A stretch of DNA of 64,000 nucleotides from Anisus vortex. Taxonomy: Eukaryota > Mollusca > Gastropoda > Planorbidae. Made by a program: the position numbers and the translations under genes. The notes under the pieces are model-generated. The model had not been told where the DNA came from. It saw only the letters and a list, made by a program, of their open reading frames with translations, and made no database searches. This document shows positions 23,185 to 33,833 of the stretch, piece after piece (position 1 is the stretch's first letter; every line of letters starts with the position of its first letter). The stretch lies in the NCBI GenBank assembly GCA_949126835.1, contig OX421497.1, positions 25,295,612-25,359,611 on the forward strand, given 5' to 3'.

Positions 23185-24144
23185 GTTCACGTCTGCTATG
23201 GTGTGCCGCAGGGGTCTGTCCTTGGTCCACTTCTTTTCACCCTTTACACTCAACCCCTATCCTTTGTCATCGAACGCCACAACCTCAAATATCATTCTTT
23301 CGCCGATGACACCCAGCTGTATAACAGTGCAGAGCCTGAGGACTTCGACAGGCTCCTTGCTTCCATCTCCATCTGTTTCCTGGACATCCAGAGCTGGATG
23401 ACGGAAAACAAGTTGAAGCTTAACAGTGAGAAGACTGAAGCTCTTATCGTCGGTACGAGACAGAGGGTCGTGTCCCTCACTGCGTCCGATCTTCAGCTGG
23501 CTGATGCAACTGTGCCTTTCTCCCCGACTATCAAAAGCCTTGGCGTCTATCTGGAATCCACGCTGTCCATGCAAACCCACATCTCCTTCCTCACCAAAAT
23601 CTGCTTCTTCCATCTGTGTCGTATTGCCGCCATCCGTCGTTATCTCACCAAGGAAGCTTGTGTTAAGCTCATCATCTCTCTCCTATTTTCCCGCTTGGAC
23701 TATTGTAATTCGCTTTTGGCTGGTCTCCCGGCCTCCTCCCTTCAAGGTCTCCAACGTATCCAGAATTGCGCAGCCCGACTAGTTCTCAAGAAGAAGAAGT
23801 CAAATGATATCAATCCTCTGCTCCGATCTCTGCACTGGCTACCCATCAACAACCGGATCTCATATAAGCTGGCTTCCCTCTGTTATAGGTGCCTGAATAA
23901 CTGCGCCCCGGATTATCTTCGCTCTTGTATGGAGCTCTACACCCAGTCCCGCCCACTTCGTTCGGCATCTGACGCGCTTACTCTGCGGATCCCTCGTGTG
24001 AGGCTAGTGTCCGCTGGCGAACGTTCATTTTCCTACGCAGGACCGTCCGCTTGGAATCACCTCCCACTACAGCTTCGCCAGAGCCCTAGCTATGACACCT
24101 TCAGGAGCCGGCTGAAGACTCACCTATTTCGTCAGCAGAATTAG
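23185..24144 (+). CDS. 5'-truncated non-LTR retrotransposon reverse transcriptase (CR1/L2-like)
   Basis: The open frame starts inside the RT domain at YGVPQGSVLGPLLFTLY (RT block with PQGS) and carries the catalytic SFADDTQLY (FADD codons 23299-23310). It continues through the thumb region (LNSEKTEALIVG) to the LINE C-terminus with HWLPINNRISYKLASLCYR, SFSYAGPSAWNHLP and FRSRLKTHLF, ending at TAG 24142-24144. The frame is uninterrupted, so the copy is fairly young, but the endonuclease and the first RT blocks are missing through 5' truncation. It cannot make a complete RT. The short 3' UTR ends in a TTATTATTAT tail near 24260, typical of this LINE class. Confidence 0.9.
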   Translation, partial: VHVCYGVPQGSVLGPLLFTLYTQPLSFVIERHNLKYHSFADDTQLYNSAEPEDFDRLLASISICFLDIQSWMTENKLKLNSEKTEALIVGTRQRVVSLTASDLQLADATVPFSPTIKSLGVYLESTLSMQTHISFLTKICFFHLCRIAAIRRYLTKEACVKLIISLLFSRLDYCNSLLAGLPASSLQGLQRIQNCAARLVLKKKKSNDINPLLRSLHWLPINNRISYKLASLCYRCLNNCAPDYLRSCMELYTQSRPLRSASDALTLRIPRVRLVSAGERSFSYAGPSAWNHLPLQLRQSPSYDTFRSRLKTHLFRQQN

Positions 24145-24260
24145 CGTATTACTATATATTTCGTTGTCTGTCTGTATTCTGTAACTGTCGTCTGCGCATA
24201 GAACTGTCACCAACGGGATATGCGCTATATAAGCACCGTTATTATTTTATTATTATTATA
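24145..24260 (+). mobile_element. LINE 3' UTR and ATT-rich tail
   Basis: Follows the RT stop and contains ATATGCGCTATATAAGCACC, a typical 3' end of this LINE type, then (TTATTA)n. The 36 bp satellite begins immediately after it. Confidence 0.75.
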
Positions 24261-24261
24261 C

Positions 24262-24935
24262 ACTTTATAGATTATCTATCCATTCATTCCTTCATCCACT
24301 CATTCGTCTATTTATCCATTCATTCCTTCATCCACTCATTCGTCTATTTATCCATTCATTCCTTCATCCACTCATTCATATATCTATCCATTAATTCCTT
24401 CATCCACTCATTCATATATCTATCCATTAATTCCTTCATCCACTCATTCGTCTATTTATCCATTCATTCCTTCATCCACTCATTCGTCTATTTATCCATT
24501 CATTCCTTCATCCACTCATTCGTCTATTTATCCATTCATTCCTTCATCCACTCATTCGTCTATTTATCCATTCATTCCTTCATCCACTCATTCGTCTATT
24601 TATCCATTCATTCCTTCATCCACTCATTCGTCTATTTATCCATTCATTCCTTCATCCACTCATTCGTCTATTTATCCATTCATTCCTTCATCCACTCATT
24701 CGTCTATTTATCCATTCATTCCTTCATCCATTCATTCATCTATCCATTCATTCATTCATCCACTCATTCGTCTATTTATCCATTCATTCCTTCATCCACT
24801 CATTCGTCTATTTATCCATTCATTCCTTCATCCACTCATTCGTCTATTTATCCATTCATTCCTTCATCCATTCATTCATCTATCCATTCATTCTTTCATC
24901 CACTCATTCATATATCTATCCTTCTATTCACACAT
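24262..24935. repeat. 36 bp minisatellite, about 18 copies
   Basis: The unit CATTCATTCCTTCATCCACT followed by CATTCGTCTATTTATC repeats, with CATATATCTATCCATTAATT variants near both ends. It abuts the LINE tail. Confidence 0.95.
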
Positions 24936-24939
24936 CTAG

Positions 24940-26130
24940 CTATCTATATAACATTTATCAATATCTATCTCATCCATCTATCCAAGTGTATCTATGAATC
25001 TATCAATCTATCTGTCTATCTATCTATCCATCCAAATTTTAAATATTCTCTCTCTCTAAAATATACACTCCACCATCTACCCATCTCCCCCTGCTCTCCT
25101 CCCCCCACTCTCTTTCTCTTTCTCGTTACTTATTTTGCGTAACATTTAAACTAATATTTTTAAATAAATAAGTATAGCACGTATTTGTCAATTTAACTCA
25201 ACATAATTTGTTATGCACTAGATAGGTTGTTATATATATATATATATATATATATCACATATGTTTATATTGTTTGAGGGAGAAATGGAGTGGGGTAGGT
25301 TTGGGGAGGTTAGGTTTAGCAAAGTACACAGGCTAAAAGCTAACAACTGAATCTACCTTTGTCTGTTCTGCCCCATTCCTGTACCCCACCCCCATATGAC
25401 TTCTTGTGTGAGGTTGATTATCCTCTGTGATACCCTAAGATGTAATGAGATGCGATAGTTTGGGTGGAATTAGTCTGGTTTCTTTTGTTATCACGCAAAT
25501 CTATCTAGTCATGAAGTGATCAGATACAATTAATGTATATCTACAAAATATTGTCTATTGTCTTTTTATTGATAGTCTAGTTCTGTTTGATGTAAAACAA
25601 AAAGTATTGACAGTTTAATGCCGATGCCTATGATAGATTAGTTCACTTACATTTTATCATTTATTTATTTTACATATTCTTTTTTATATAATTTATTAAT
25701 ACACTTTTTTTATAGTTTTGTTTGGGCTAGTGAATTGTAGTCGCGTTCTGACATAAAATGTTAAATGCGCTTTGAGCCTACATTATCTTTGTTGGCAACA
25801 CAATATAAACAAACATTACTAGTATTATTCGTATTAGAATTCTGTAATTTGACACGTCCTGTCTATAAGTTTTTGTACACAGCCCGTGTGTTTAGAAAAC
25901 TTTGCGTTGGCGTTAACAGAATTGGCTCTTTTGTCTGTCAGCTATAGCATTTTGAAATGCTGGCGCCTTAAAGAAAATCTTCATTTGTTCTACACAGGAG
26001 GGCTCTTATTGAACATCCGCCACCAACAAAGCGCTCACACAGGCTGCATTTATTTGATCAACTACAAGATTGTTTTAATTACATTTTTAAATATGTTTGG
26101 TCTATGAATTTCAGTGGGGTAACCGGCGAC
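24940..26130. other. Gene-free stretch
   Basis: Contains ATCT runs (about 24950-25030), a CT run and an (AT)n tract near 25233-25255. The frames at 25765-26107 lack domains. Confidence 0.45.
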
Positions 26131-26132
26131 TT

Positions 26133-26965
26133 ATGCATCTTACAAAATTAATTGTTTGAACATCTTACATGACGATTGACCTGGGAATCTTACATGACGG
26201 TTGACTTGAACATCTTACATGACGGTTGACTTGAACATCTTACATGACGGTTGACTTGAACATCTTACATGACGATTGACTTGAACATCTTACATGACCA
26301 TTGACCTGGGAATCTTACATGACGGTTGACTTGAACATCTTACATGACGGTTGACTTGAACATCTTACATGACGGTTGACTTGAACATCTTACATGACGG
26401 TTGACTTGAACATCTTACATGACGGTTGACTTGAACATCTTACATGACGGTTGACTTGAACATCTTACATGACGGTTGACTTGAACATCTTACTTGACGA
26501 TTGACTGGAAATCTTACATGACGGTTGACTTGAACATCTTACATGACGGTTGACTTGAACGTCTTACATGACAGTTGACTTGATTATCTTACATGACGGT
26601 TGACTTGAACATCTTACATGACAGTTGACTTGATTTTCTTACATGACGGTTGACTTGAACATCTTACATGACGGTTGACTTGAACGTCTTACATGACAGT
26701 TGACTTGATTATCTTACATGACGGTTGACTTGGACATCTTACATGACAGTTGACTTGATTTTCTTACATGACGGTTGACTTGAACATCTTGCATGACGGT
26801 TGACTTGAACATCTTACATGACGGTTGACTTGAACATCTTACATGACGGTTGACTTGAACATCTTGCATGACGATTGACATGAACATCTTACATGACGGT
26901 TGACTTGAACATCTTACATGACGATTGACTTGAACATCTTACATGACGATTGATCTGAACATTTT
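26133..26965. repeat. 25 bp minisatellite, about 33 copies
   Basis: The unit ACATGACGGTTGACTTGAAC plus ATCTT repeats. Variants (GACGATTGAC, GACAGTTGACTTGAT) are arranged in blocks that look like a duplicated higher-order segment (about 26560-26660 and 26680-26780). Confidence 0.95.
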
Positions 26966-26969
26966 ATAT

Positions 26970-27940
26970 AACCTTTGGTTTGAACATGTTACATGCATAA
27001 TTTGAAAAGTGACTCACCAATGTGTCAAAGGCCTGACACACTTTTGGGACATTTTCAAATAAATCTAAAAAAAAAAGTACCTGTTCCAAAGGGACATTGG
27101 TAATTCCCGAATTTCTCTGAAATTATTGAGCTCTCTCACCTTTTCTTTTCCTTAACCCTTTAGGATGCTTCGGATGGAAGGGGGCGATGGGTATCGAGCA
27201 AGTTATTAGAGTATCCTGACATTCCAGTTACCTAGTCCAAAAACATATTTTCTCTATTAGCATAAATATGTTAATTTTTTTTTTCGAGCGGGGTGGGGGA
27301 GGGGTTTGTTCCACCCGTTATCTTTGAGTGGAGTTGTCTGGTCCTCTGAATACCTGTTCATGTACTAGTCAAAGCTACATTCATCTTGTTTAGAAGGTTC
27401 TATCAGCTCCCATTATGTCTTGGGGTGTGTTGCCATTTATCTCTTTAAGACCTACTATTTGCCTTTTATTTTTAGTTACTTAAATATCGTGGTGCGTTCA
27501 GGTGGTACAGGGATGGATGTCGGCTTTATGACCTTTGTCAGTAGAGATCGATTTGCTAATCAAACAGTTTAGACTTTCTCCTTTGAAACATTCTCCGTTT
27601 ATATTTACAAAGTTTTCAAATGAGCGATTTCGAAATGATAACCACTGTAAAATGTTTTCCTGTCTTTAAACTATTGAATTTTACCCTTTTTTTTTAATAT
27701 ATGTTTGTGAATCTGTAATTATTATATTAATAGCTTTGGCTAAGATGATTAGTCAAATCAACATTTTACAGTCCGCAGTAAGTTTATTCACATGGACAGA
27801 CCTTCCTCTAATAGACTTAGTAACCATTTTCATTATACACACAGTTGTTAAAAGAAAAATCAAAAGTTTATAGTTAACATGTTTAAAAAAAAGTGTCAAA
27901 TCCAAAGATTTTTTTAAATGCGATTAATAACAAACGAAGT
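26970..27940. other. Gene-free stretch
   Basis: AT-rich, no exon or element recognised. Confidence 0.45.
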
Positions 27941-27941
27941 T

Positions 27942-28115
27942 TTGGGGACGTTGGCCGAGCGGAGGGCGTTCCGGTCCGGAGGGTGCCCCCAAGTCCACCA
28001 GCTTAGTTGGGGTAAAATAAAGGCGACTGGACATTGTGCACAATCTTCTAGTATGCCGTGGCCACAGAAACGGATGTTCGCTGCTATCACCGGCCCCATG
28101 GATCAAAATTGATCA
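27942..28115 (+). mobile_element. tRNA-derived SINE with internal deletion
   Basis: The head TTGGCCGAGCGGAGGGCG runs directly into the family body (GGTCCGGAGGGTGCCCCCAA ... TAGTATGCCGTGGCCACAGA ... CCCCATGGATCAAAATTGATC). The B-box portion present in other copies is missing. Confidence 0.8.
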
Positions 28116-29130
28116 AATGTGTCCGACGAGATACTTAAAAACAAATAAAACGAAATTTAATCTTGGAATCAAAAAATAGTTTAAATTTAAGAATAAAATT
28201 TGTGTTACAAACATACGAAAAAAAAACAACACATTCGCTTATAACTAAATCCTTTCCCGAAAAAAAAACCCAACAAATATAAAAAAAACAAAGATATGTG
28301 TGATAAAAAGCTGATGCTGGAAAATGTTGGGACATTTTTACTCCCTTTCTCTTAGCTCATACCGTCTGTCTGTCTGCTTGTAAAACTTTGCTTCGTTGTT
28401 TCGACCACTTTCCGTCGTCCAATCAAGCTGAAACTTAAGCAGCAGACTTGTTTCGATTAACAATACATTCTATCAAATTTTCAATTAAAAAAAAGTAATT
28501 ATATTATAATTTTGATTTCTTAGAAAATTTTACGTTTTATTTTGGTTTTACGTTGACAATGCCGGTTAAATTTTGTATGGTTTGTCGTCACAAAGCTAGA
28601 AAAAAAGGATGCCCTGGGATTATTTTTATAACAGAAAATAAAACGAAACAATTCATACGTAATAAGGAGATATTTTTGAGACTTGTGACACAGATATTTT
28701 TCTCTACATGTTTCTTTTCCAGTAGTCAATCAATTAATTACATGATGGTAAACTTAGTTTACAAAGAAAGGGAGAATAACAAAAACTTGGTTTTTATGGG
28801 TTAGTTTTTTTCTTTAGATTTAAACGATAAATTACGTTACCGTTGAGAATATGAGAAGAGTGGGACAACATAGCAGCTGAAGAACTCAAAAGAATGGGAA
28901 AACCTTATAGATTAAATTAGGATTAAAATACCTGATCTCGTCAAGTGTCAGGGTGATTTAGAACGTAACTTTAAGATAATGACGGCCCTTGAGCAAGGTC
29001 ACATTTTTTCAACCTATCAAGGCCACATAGGATTTAAAAAAAAAACAATAAAAAAAAAAACAATAATCAATATTTGTTCGAATTTCAAGTAAATTAATTA
29101 TTGACGCCACAATTTGGATCATTAGGTCAT
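28116..29130. other. Gene-free stretch
   Basis: AT-rich with A homopolymers. The frames around 28520-28804 have no domain. Confidence 0.45.
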
Positions 29131-29138
29131 TTAAATTT

Positions 29139-29597
29139 AAAGACCAAGTGAAGAGGTTTTTCTCAAAGGAACGAGATTTGGAATAGCCTCATAGGGCTGT
29201 GACGTTTGAGAAGGGAAATAAATAAATAAAACTCGACGCTATAAATCTATATTTAACCATTTTGTTAAAAATAAGAACCGGGAAAAGATTCAAAACATGT
29301 GGCAATAGATTCAAAACACGTGACAATATTCATTTTTCCTAGTCGAAATCCCTTCTCTTACGTCACTTTCCTATATTGCCGGTAAATAAAACATCTCAAA
29401 TGGCTACGAGATTTTGATCTGTCCTCACACATTAAAATTTAAGTGCAAATATTAAACTAATTACTTACAATAAAATTTATCTTTGATATTTTGTAGAAAT
29501 TATTTTTATTAACATTCAGATGCTGAATACACTATTTACTATCAAAATTAAATGTAAAATCAAATTTAATAAAAACGCTCTTCACTTGGTCTTTAAT
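29139..29597. mobile_element. Possible MITE with about 22 bp inverted ends
   Basis: TTTAAAGACCAAGTGAAGAG (about 29136-29155) recurs inverted as CTCTTCACTTGGTCTTTAAT (about 29579-29598). Inside, TGTGACGTTTGAGAAGGGAA (about 29198-29217) matches the complement of the segment near 29350-29372. So the halves are diverged inverted copies. No coding capacity; exact ends and target duplication were not fixed. Confidence 0.5.
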
Positions 29598-29599
29598 AA

Positions 29600-30080
29600 A
29601 TAGAACATTCTCCGACACATTTGTGACTGATCAAAAATAATTAATTAGTATTCTAGTATTCTTCGCTTAGTTACGCTTCGCAGATAGAGCGTGCTTAGAT
29701 ACGCAGGGTGCGATATGAATAATAAATTGTCTCAATAAAATTTCACCTACACTCGATCGTATCATTTTTGCAGTCGTTAACCTCTGACCCTTTGTGTATG
29801 TGTGTAGAGAATGTACCGGTTCTTCTTGTTTTCAACAGACACAACAACTCTTAAAGGTGTTGATCAAAAAGAATATATTCCCCCCCCCCCCCCCCCTAAT
29901 CAGTCCATTTTCTTTATTTTATTTTTTGCCGGAGGTTGCTGGGCCCTTAAATCTACATCAACAGATGCTATCACCGGAGTAACGGCAAGAGAGAGAACTG
30001 TAGTTTGTAGGGCTTTCATAATATTACAAGCTGGAGTTATTCGCCCGGGATATAATTTGCAACGTTTGAAGAGCACAGAA
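29600..30080. other. Gene-free stretch
   Basis: Contains a C16 run (29881-29896). The minus-strand open frame that continues across the GA repeat is not a gene. Confidence 0.45.
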
Positions 30081-30081
30081 A

Positions 30082-30275
30082 GGTAGAGAGAGGTAGAGAG
30101 AGAGAGAGAGAGAGAGAGAGGAAGAGAGAGGGCTGGAGAGAGAGAGGGGACAGAGGGAGAAAGAGAGGGATAGAGATAGAAAGAGGGAGAGTGAGAGAGA
30201 GTGTGTGTGTGAGAGAGAGTGAGAGCGAGAGAGAGAGAGAGGGGGGGGGAGAGAGACAGAGAGAGAAAAAGGCTC
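30082..30275. repeat. (GA)n-rich simple sequence
   Basis: Purine-only stretches of AG/GAGAGA with short GT and G9 interruptions. They create Ser/Leu-rich artificial frames on the minus strand. Confidence 0.9.
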
Positions 30276-30279
30276 AAAG

Positions 30280-30740
30280 TTTGAATTTCGGAGGCGACTA
30301 TTTTTTTCAAGACGTTTGTACAAGTGATTGGCTGCACCATTTCAGTCGAAGAAATAACGAAACGAAAGACGATTTTAAAAGTAAAAAAAAAATGTATTTT
30401 CCGATGATTCTGAGAATATTTGCCGATCATTTTGAGATTTTTTTTGATGCTCTTTTAAATTGTGCTCAAAGATATTGGGTACGAAGACCGGAGATCTAGA
30501 TTTCATCAGTTTGAAATTCCCATGTACGATCCAGTCCTTTTTTTTATATTTCTAAATGCAAATAGATATATAGTGGGTAGTTCTAAAAATGTAACAATAG
30601 TTACACAAGTTATCATTGTCTTATTTTTATTAATATATATAGAGAGAGATCTCAAGGGTAAATTTCTAATTACTGTTATGTTCTGTTACTCCAGAAGAAA
30701 CCAGACACAGAAAAAGAAACAAAACTATGTTTATGTCTAC
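30280..30740. other. Gene-free stretch
   Basis: AT-rich; nothing recognised before the minisatellite. Confidence 0.45.
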
Positions 30741-30744
30741 AGTT

Positions 30745-30905
30745 CAATACTTGCTTGGCTAAATTGTCTAGGTCTAAAGTTCGATACTTGTTTGAATAAA
30801 CTGTCTCAGTCTTAAATTCGATACTTGCTTGGGTAAACTGTCTAAGTCTAAAGCTCGATACTTGTTTGGGTAAACTGTCTAAGTCTAAAATTCGATATTT
30901 GATTG
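30745..30905. repeat. About 37 bp minisatellite, left part, split by the LTR element
   Basis: The unit AAACTGTCTAAGTCTAAAGT followed by TCGATACTTGTTTGGGT repeats about four times. The array stops at the left LTR and resumes after the right LTR (38526-38580), showing that the retrotransposon inserted inside it. Confidence 0.85.
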
Positions 30906-32115
30906 TGTCAAGTACAATTAAAATCATGGGAACGCTAACAAAATTATAATAATATCTTGCTAATACTGAGCTTGGTCCCACGACACAGCAACTCTAGCAC
31001 AAACAACAGAATCGAGGTAGAGAGAGTCTAACAGGAAGATGTATACCTAGGGGCGGGTAACTATAGACGGATAGGGCGCTAAAGGGACAAAGGGGGAATC
31101 AAGGTTGGCCAAGACACGGGCATAAATTTTTAGATGGAATGTGGAAACTGACAGGCTAGGAAATTGGGGGAGTCGAGACGACTATTTAACTTAGGGAGAC
31201 TGACTTTGCGGCACAGAACTTTTGCTAAGAGGCTTGATGTTTGTATCTTGCTCAAGCTAATTTATCTGTCCGTAGACGAGACTTTGCCAGACCACCGAAT
31301 AAAGAGGACACTGGACAGTTAATTTCTGACACGGGTAAGTTGGGTTTTACATCAATACTTTCCATTAGACAAGTTACATATAAATAGGACTGTACTTAGT
31401 ACTTTATTGACTACTATTTAGGTGACGGCCAGTGTGTAGTGAAGGAAACGAGTAAAGAGAGAGACGAGTGGACGACCACGATATTGACTGACTACTGGCA
31501 GCAGTTAGTTGCGCCACTAATACGTCGGAGTGGGTTGTCCGTGTCATGCCATAGTGGACGTCGGAGGGACCAAGCAGGTGAAACGAAGGGAAGTCTTAAC
31601 AGTTGAACTAAGGCGGGACAGACCCTATGCTATTGTTATACGAGATACAAACCATGGATATGGATAGCAGATTTTAATATTAATCACTTTCGTTATTAGA
31701 TCTAATCTTCTTCTTATATTCATTCTCTATCAATTTTGTTAGCAGGCCATTTTTATATTACGCATTAATGTTTATAAATTAATGTCACTCATACTTCTTC
31801 ACTTATTTTTTTCATTAGTACTATATTGAAAGAATTTCTTTTAATATACTAATTTTTTTCTTATATATAAGCTCATCATTTTATAATATTGGTTTTGATA
31901 TTTGTTTGTTTGTTTTTCTTAAACTAAGATCAACATTAATAAAGTATAGTAAAGTAATCATTTTCTACATTTAAAAGATAGTCTCTGTCATTCTATTTTA
32001 CGTTGTGCTACTTGTAGTAAATTGTTAGTGGTATTTAATATAATTATCATTGTATTAAACTTAATTAGTTGAGCCGGGATTTCTTGCTTAATTATTCATA
32101 ATTAAGTTCCTGACA
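30906..32115 (+). repeat. 5' LTR (1210 bp)
   Basis: Starts TGTCAAGTAC and ends TTCCTGACA, so the ends are a short TGTCA/TGACA inverted repeat. It contains a TATA box TATAAATAG (31379-31387). AATAAA signals occur at about 31299 and 31938; the latter lies downstream of the TATA box and is the likely polyadenylation signal. By reading, it differs from the 3' LTR by a single T in one homopolymer (T7 against T8). Confidence 0.97.
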
Positions 32116-32118
32116 TTG

Positions 32119-32130
32119 TGGGGGCCGTCC
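32119..32130 (+). promoter_or_regulatory. Primer-binding site
   Basis: TGGGGGCCGTCC begins three bases after the LTR. TGG at its start matches the complement of a tRNA CCA end, as expected for minus-strand priming. The donor tRNA could not be named from this sequence. Confidence 0.7.
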
Positions 32131-32750
32131 AAAGTAGGCTATAACTATAAGCCTGTATATTTTATTATATTTTCTTCTCTTTAAATTGGTGGTATATGCC
32201 TGTTTTATTGCCTAAACAAATAATAACATTTACTGTTTGATTTTATTATTTCATTTTTTTTTTCTACTCTACGGATTGTTAAACATTTTTTTTTCTTTTG
32301 TTAACATTGTTTAGTTTTGTTTTAAAAGTTATCTTTTCAGTTCCATATCACCATTTACAACTTCTGATCCAACTCTTTTCCTAGAGCGGTTTGTGTGTCA
32401 CAAGTTCACCTGTCCTTTCTTTCGACTTCACTGGACGCTGGTAGTAATTACCTCCATACAGTTTCCGGATCCCACCCCTGCACATCACGTCGGACGGATA
32501 AGTCTGTTTTTCCTCTCGTGTGTGTGTGTGTTGTGTGCTAGGAGTTGAGGGGTGAAGAGTTTCCCCGGTACGGGTTTTACGGGGTCACTTCAGGTTAAAG
32601 TATTTTTATTGTACGGCCGTCACGCCGTAGGGGTTTCCAATTACCACACCGAAACACTGCTTTGTTTGTGACAGTGAGTGTTATCTCCGATTTGAGACAA
32701 AAACAGTATCCTGTCAGGAGCATACTTGTTTGTGTTTTCTTTCCTACATA

Positions 32751-33731
32751 ATGTCAACACACTATACGCCGCGAACGGTGGAACAGTTAAAAGCTGAGGC
32801 CACCAGATATGGGTTAAAAGGGAAAAAACTTACCCAGTATATAGAGGACCAAAGTAAAATAGATTTAGATTCCCAAAAACGGTGTGCCCAACCAGACAAA
32901 AATAGTCAAAGCCACGAGCGAACAGACTATTCACAAACTAGCCAGTTACCGCCCGATGATTATCATAGAAAGGGCCCTCAGCTAGACAAAAATTTTAAAC
33001 GCCTGGAAGAAGGTGAGGACCTTGACTATTTCTTTCTCCTTTTTGAAACGACTGCGATAAAAGACAGACTGCCACGCACAACATGGCCTCTTCATTTAGC
33101 TCATAAGTTGACAGACAAATTGAAGAATTACATGATACTACACGACCTATTACACAGCGCTGACTATGACCGAGTTAAGGCAGAACTACTTAGCTTTGCA
33201 GGATACTCTGACGAGACATACAGACATAGATGGGACACTACAGTACCTAGAGGGGATGATTTTAGGGAATATGCTATGGTGCTAAAAAGGTCATTGGAAA
33301 GTTGGGTCAAAACATCAAAAACGCCCCGCACATATGAGGGTCTTATGGATCTACTGCTTAAGGGGCGGATATACAATGAAGTATCACCCAACCTTTTACG
33401 TGAACTTTTAATGAAACAACCACAGTCGCCAAACGAGGCACTCTCTATTATTGACAGCTATAAAATAGCATCTAAAGGTGCCAATGTTAGCAAGGTACAT
33501 AAACCCCTCCCATATGTAGCTGCAGCCACCGATGTGGCTGTAGGAGTTGTAGGCAATACTTTAACTTGCTTCCGTTGTGGGCAAGCGGGTCACTTTGCTA
33601 AAGAGTGTTTTCTGAAGCCGATGGCAAGTGGGGCTTTCCAAAAAGGCCATGATTTCCACTCCAACAAGCACAGGTCCCGACAAGTATACAATTCCAACAA
33701 TACCTTAGACAAGAACACCCAACGAATGTGA
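32751..33731 (+). CDS. gag: Gag polyprotein of the LTR element
   Basis: 326 residues from the first ATG (32751; the frame is open a little further upstream) to a TGA at 33729-33731. Residues about 7-35 (VEQLKAEATRYGLKGKK) resemble a SAP-type helix pair. Residues about 154-240 (ETYRHRWDTT ... FREYAMVLKR ... LLRELLMKQPQSPNEAL) have the pattern of a SCAN domain, which is reported to derive from the capsid of Gmr1-like elements. A single CCHC zinc knuckle (C273-x2-C276-x4-H281-x4-C286) binds nucleic acid. Gag would form the particle that packages the RNA. The pol frame continues in phase after the TGA. Confidence 0.93.
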   Translation: MSTHYTPRTVEQLKAEATRYGLKGKKLTQYIEDQSKIDLDSQKRCAQPDKNSQSHERTDYSQTSQLPPDDYHRKGPQLDKNFKRLEEGEDLDYFFLLFETTAIKDRLPRTTWPLHLAHKLTDKLKNYMILHDLLHSADYDRVKAELLSFAGYSDETYRHRWDTTVPRGDDFREYAMVLKRSLESWVKTSKTPRTYEGLMDLLLKGRIYNEVSPNLLRELLMKQPQSPNEALSIIDSYKIASKGANVSKVHKPLPYVAAATDVAVGVVGNTLTCFRCGQAGHFAKECFLKPMASGAFQKGHDFHSNKHRSRQVYNSNNTLDKNTQRM

Positions 33732-33734
33732 CTA
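33729..33734 (+). promoter_or_regulatory. Putative stop-codon readthrough site TGA-CTA between gag and pol
   Basis: Gag ends at TGA followed by CTA. UGA-CUA is an established strong readthrough context in animal genes. The 34 codons from 33732 to 33833 contain no stop and run in the same frame into the first ATG of pol. Readthrough would therefore give a Gag-Pol fusion without frameshifting. The linker holds CIKC and a later CQSH, possibly a second zinc-binding motif. Functional readthrough is an inference; a simple nonsense mutation is the alternative. Confidence 0.7.
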
Positions 33735-33833
33735 CCCTCGGTACACAAGCTGAACACAGACCATCCACAGTGTATAAAATGTAGAGATGTTATTCGCCAG
33801 TCAGAGACATTATTTGCTTGTCAGTCACATACA

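Noticed and set aside
24262..24935. CRISPR-like regular repeat array
   Set aside because: The 36 bp units are contiguous with no unique spacers, and the DNA is eukaryotic.
26133..26965. CRISPR-like or regulatory TTGAC array
   Set aside because: Contiguous 25 bp minisatellite without spacers; TTGAC words are part of the unit.
33164..33391. Antisense frames inside gag and pol
   Set aside because: Shadow frames of the retrotransposon coding sequence.
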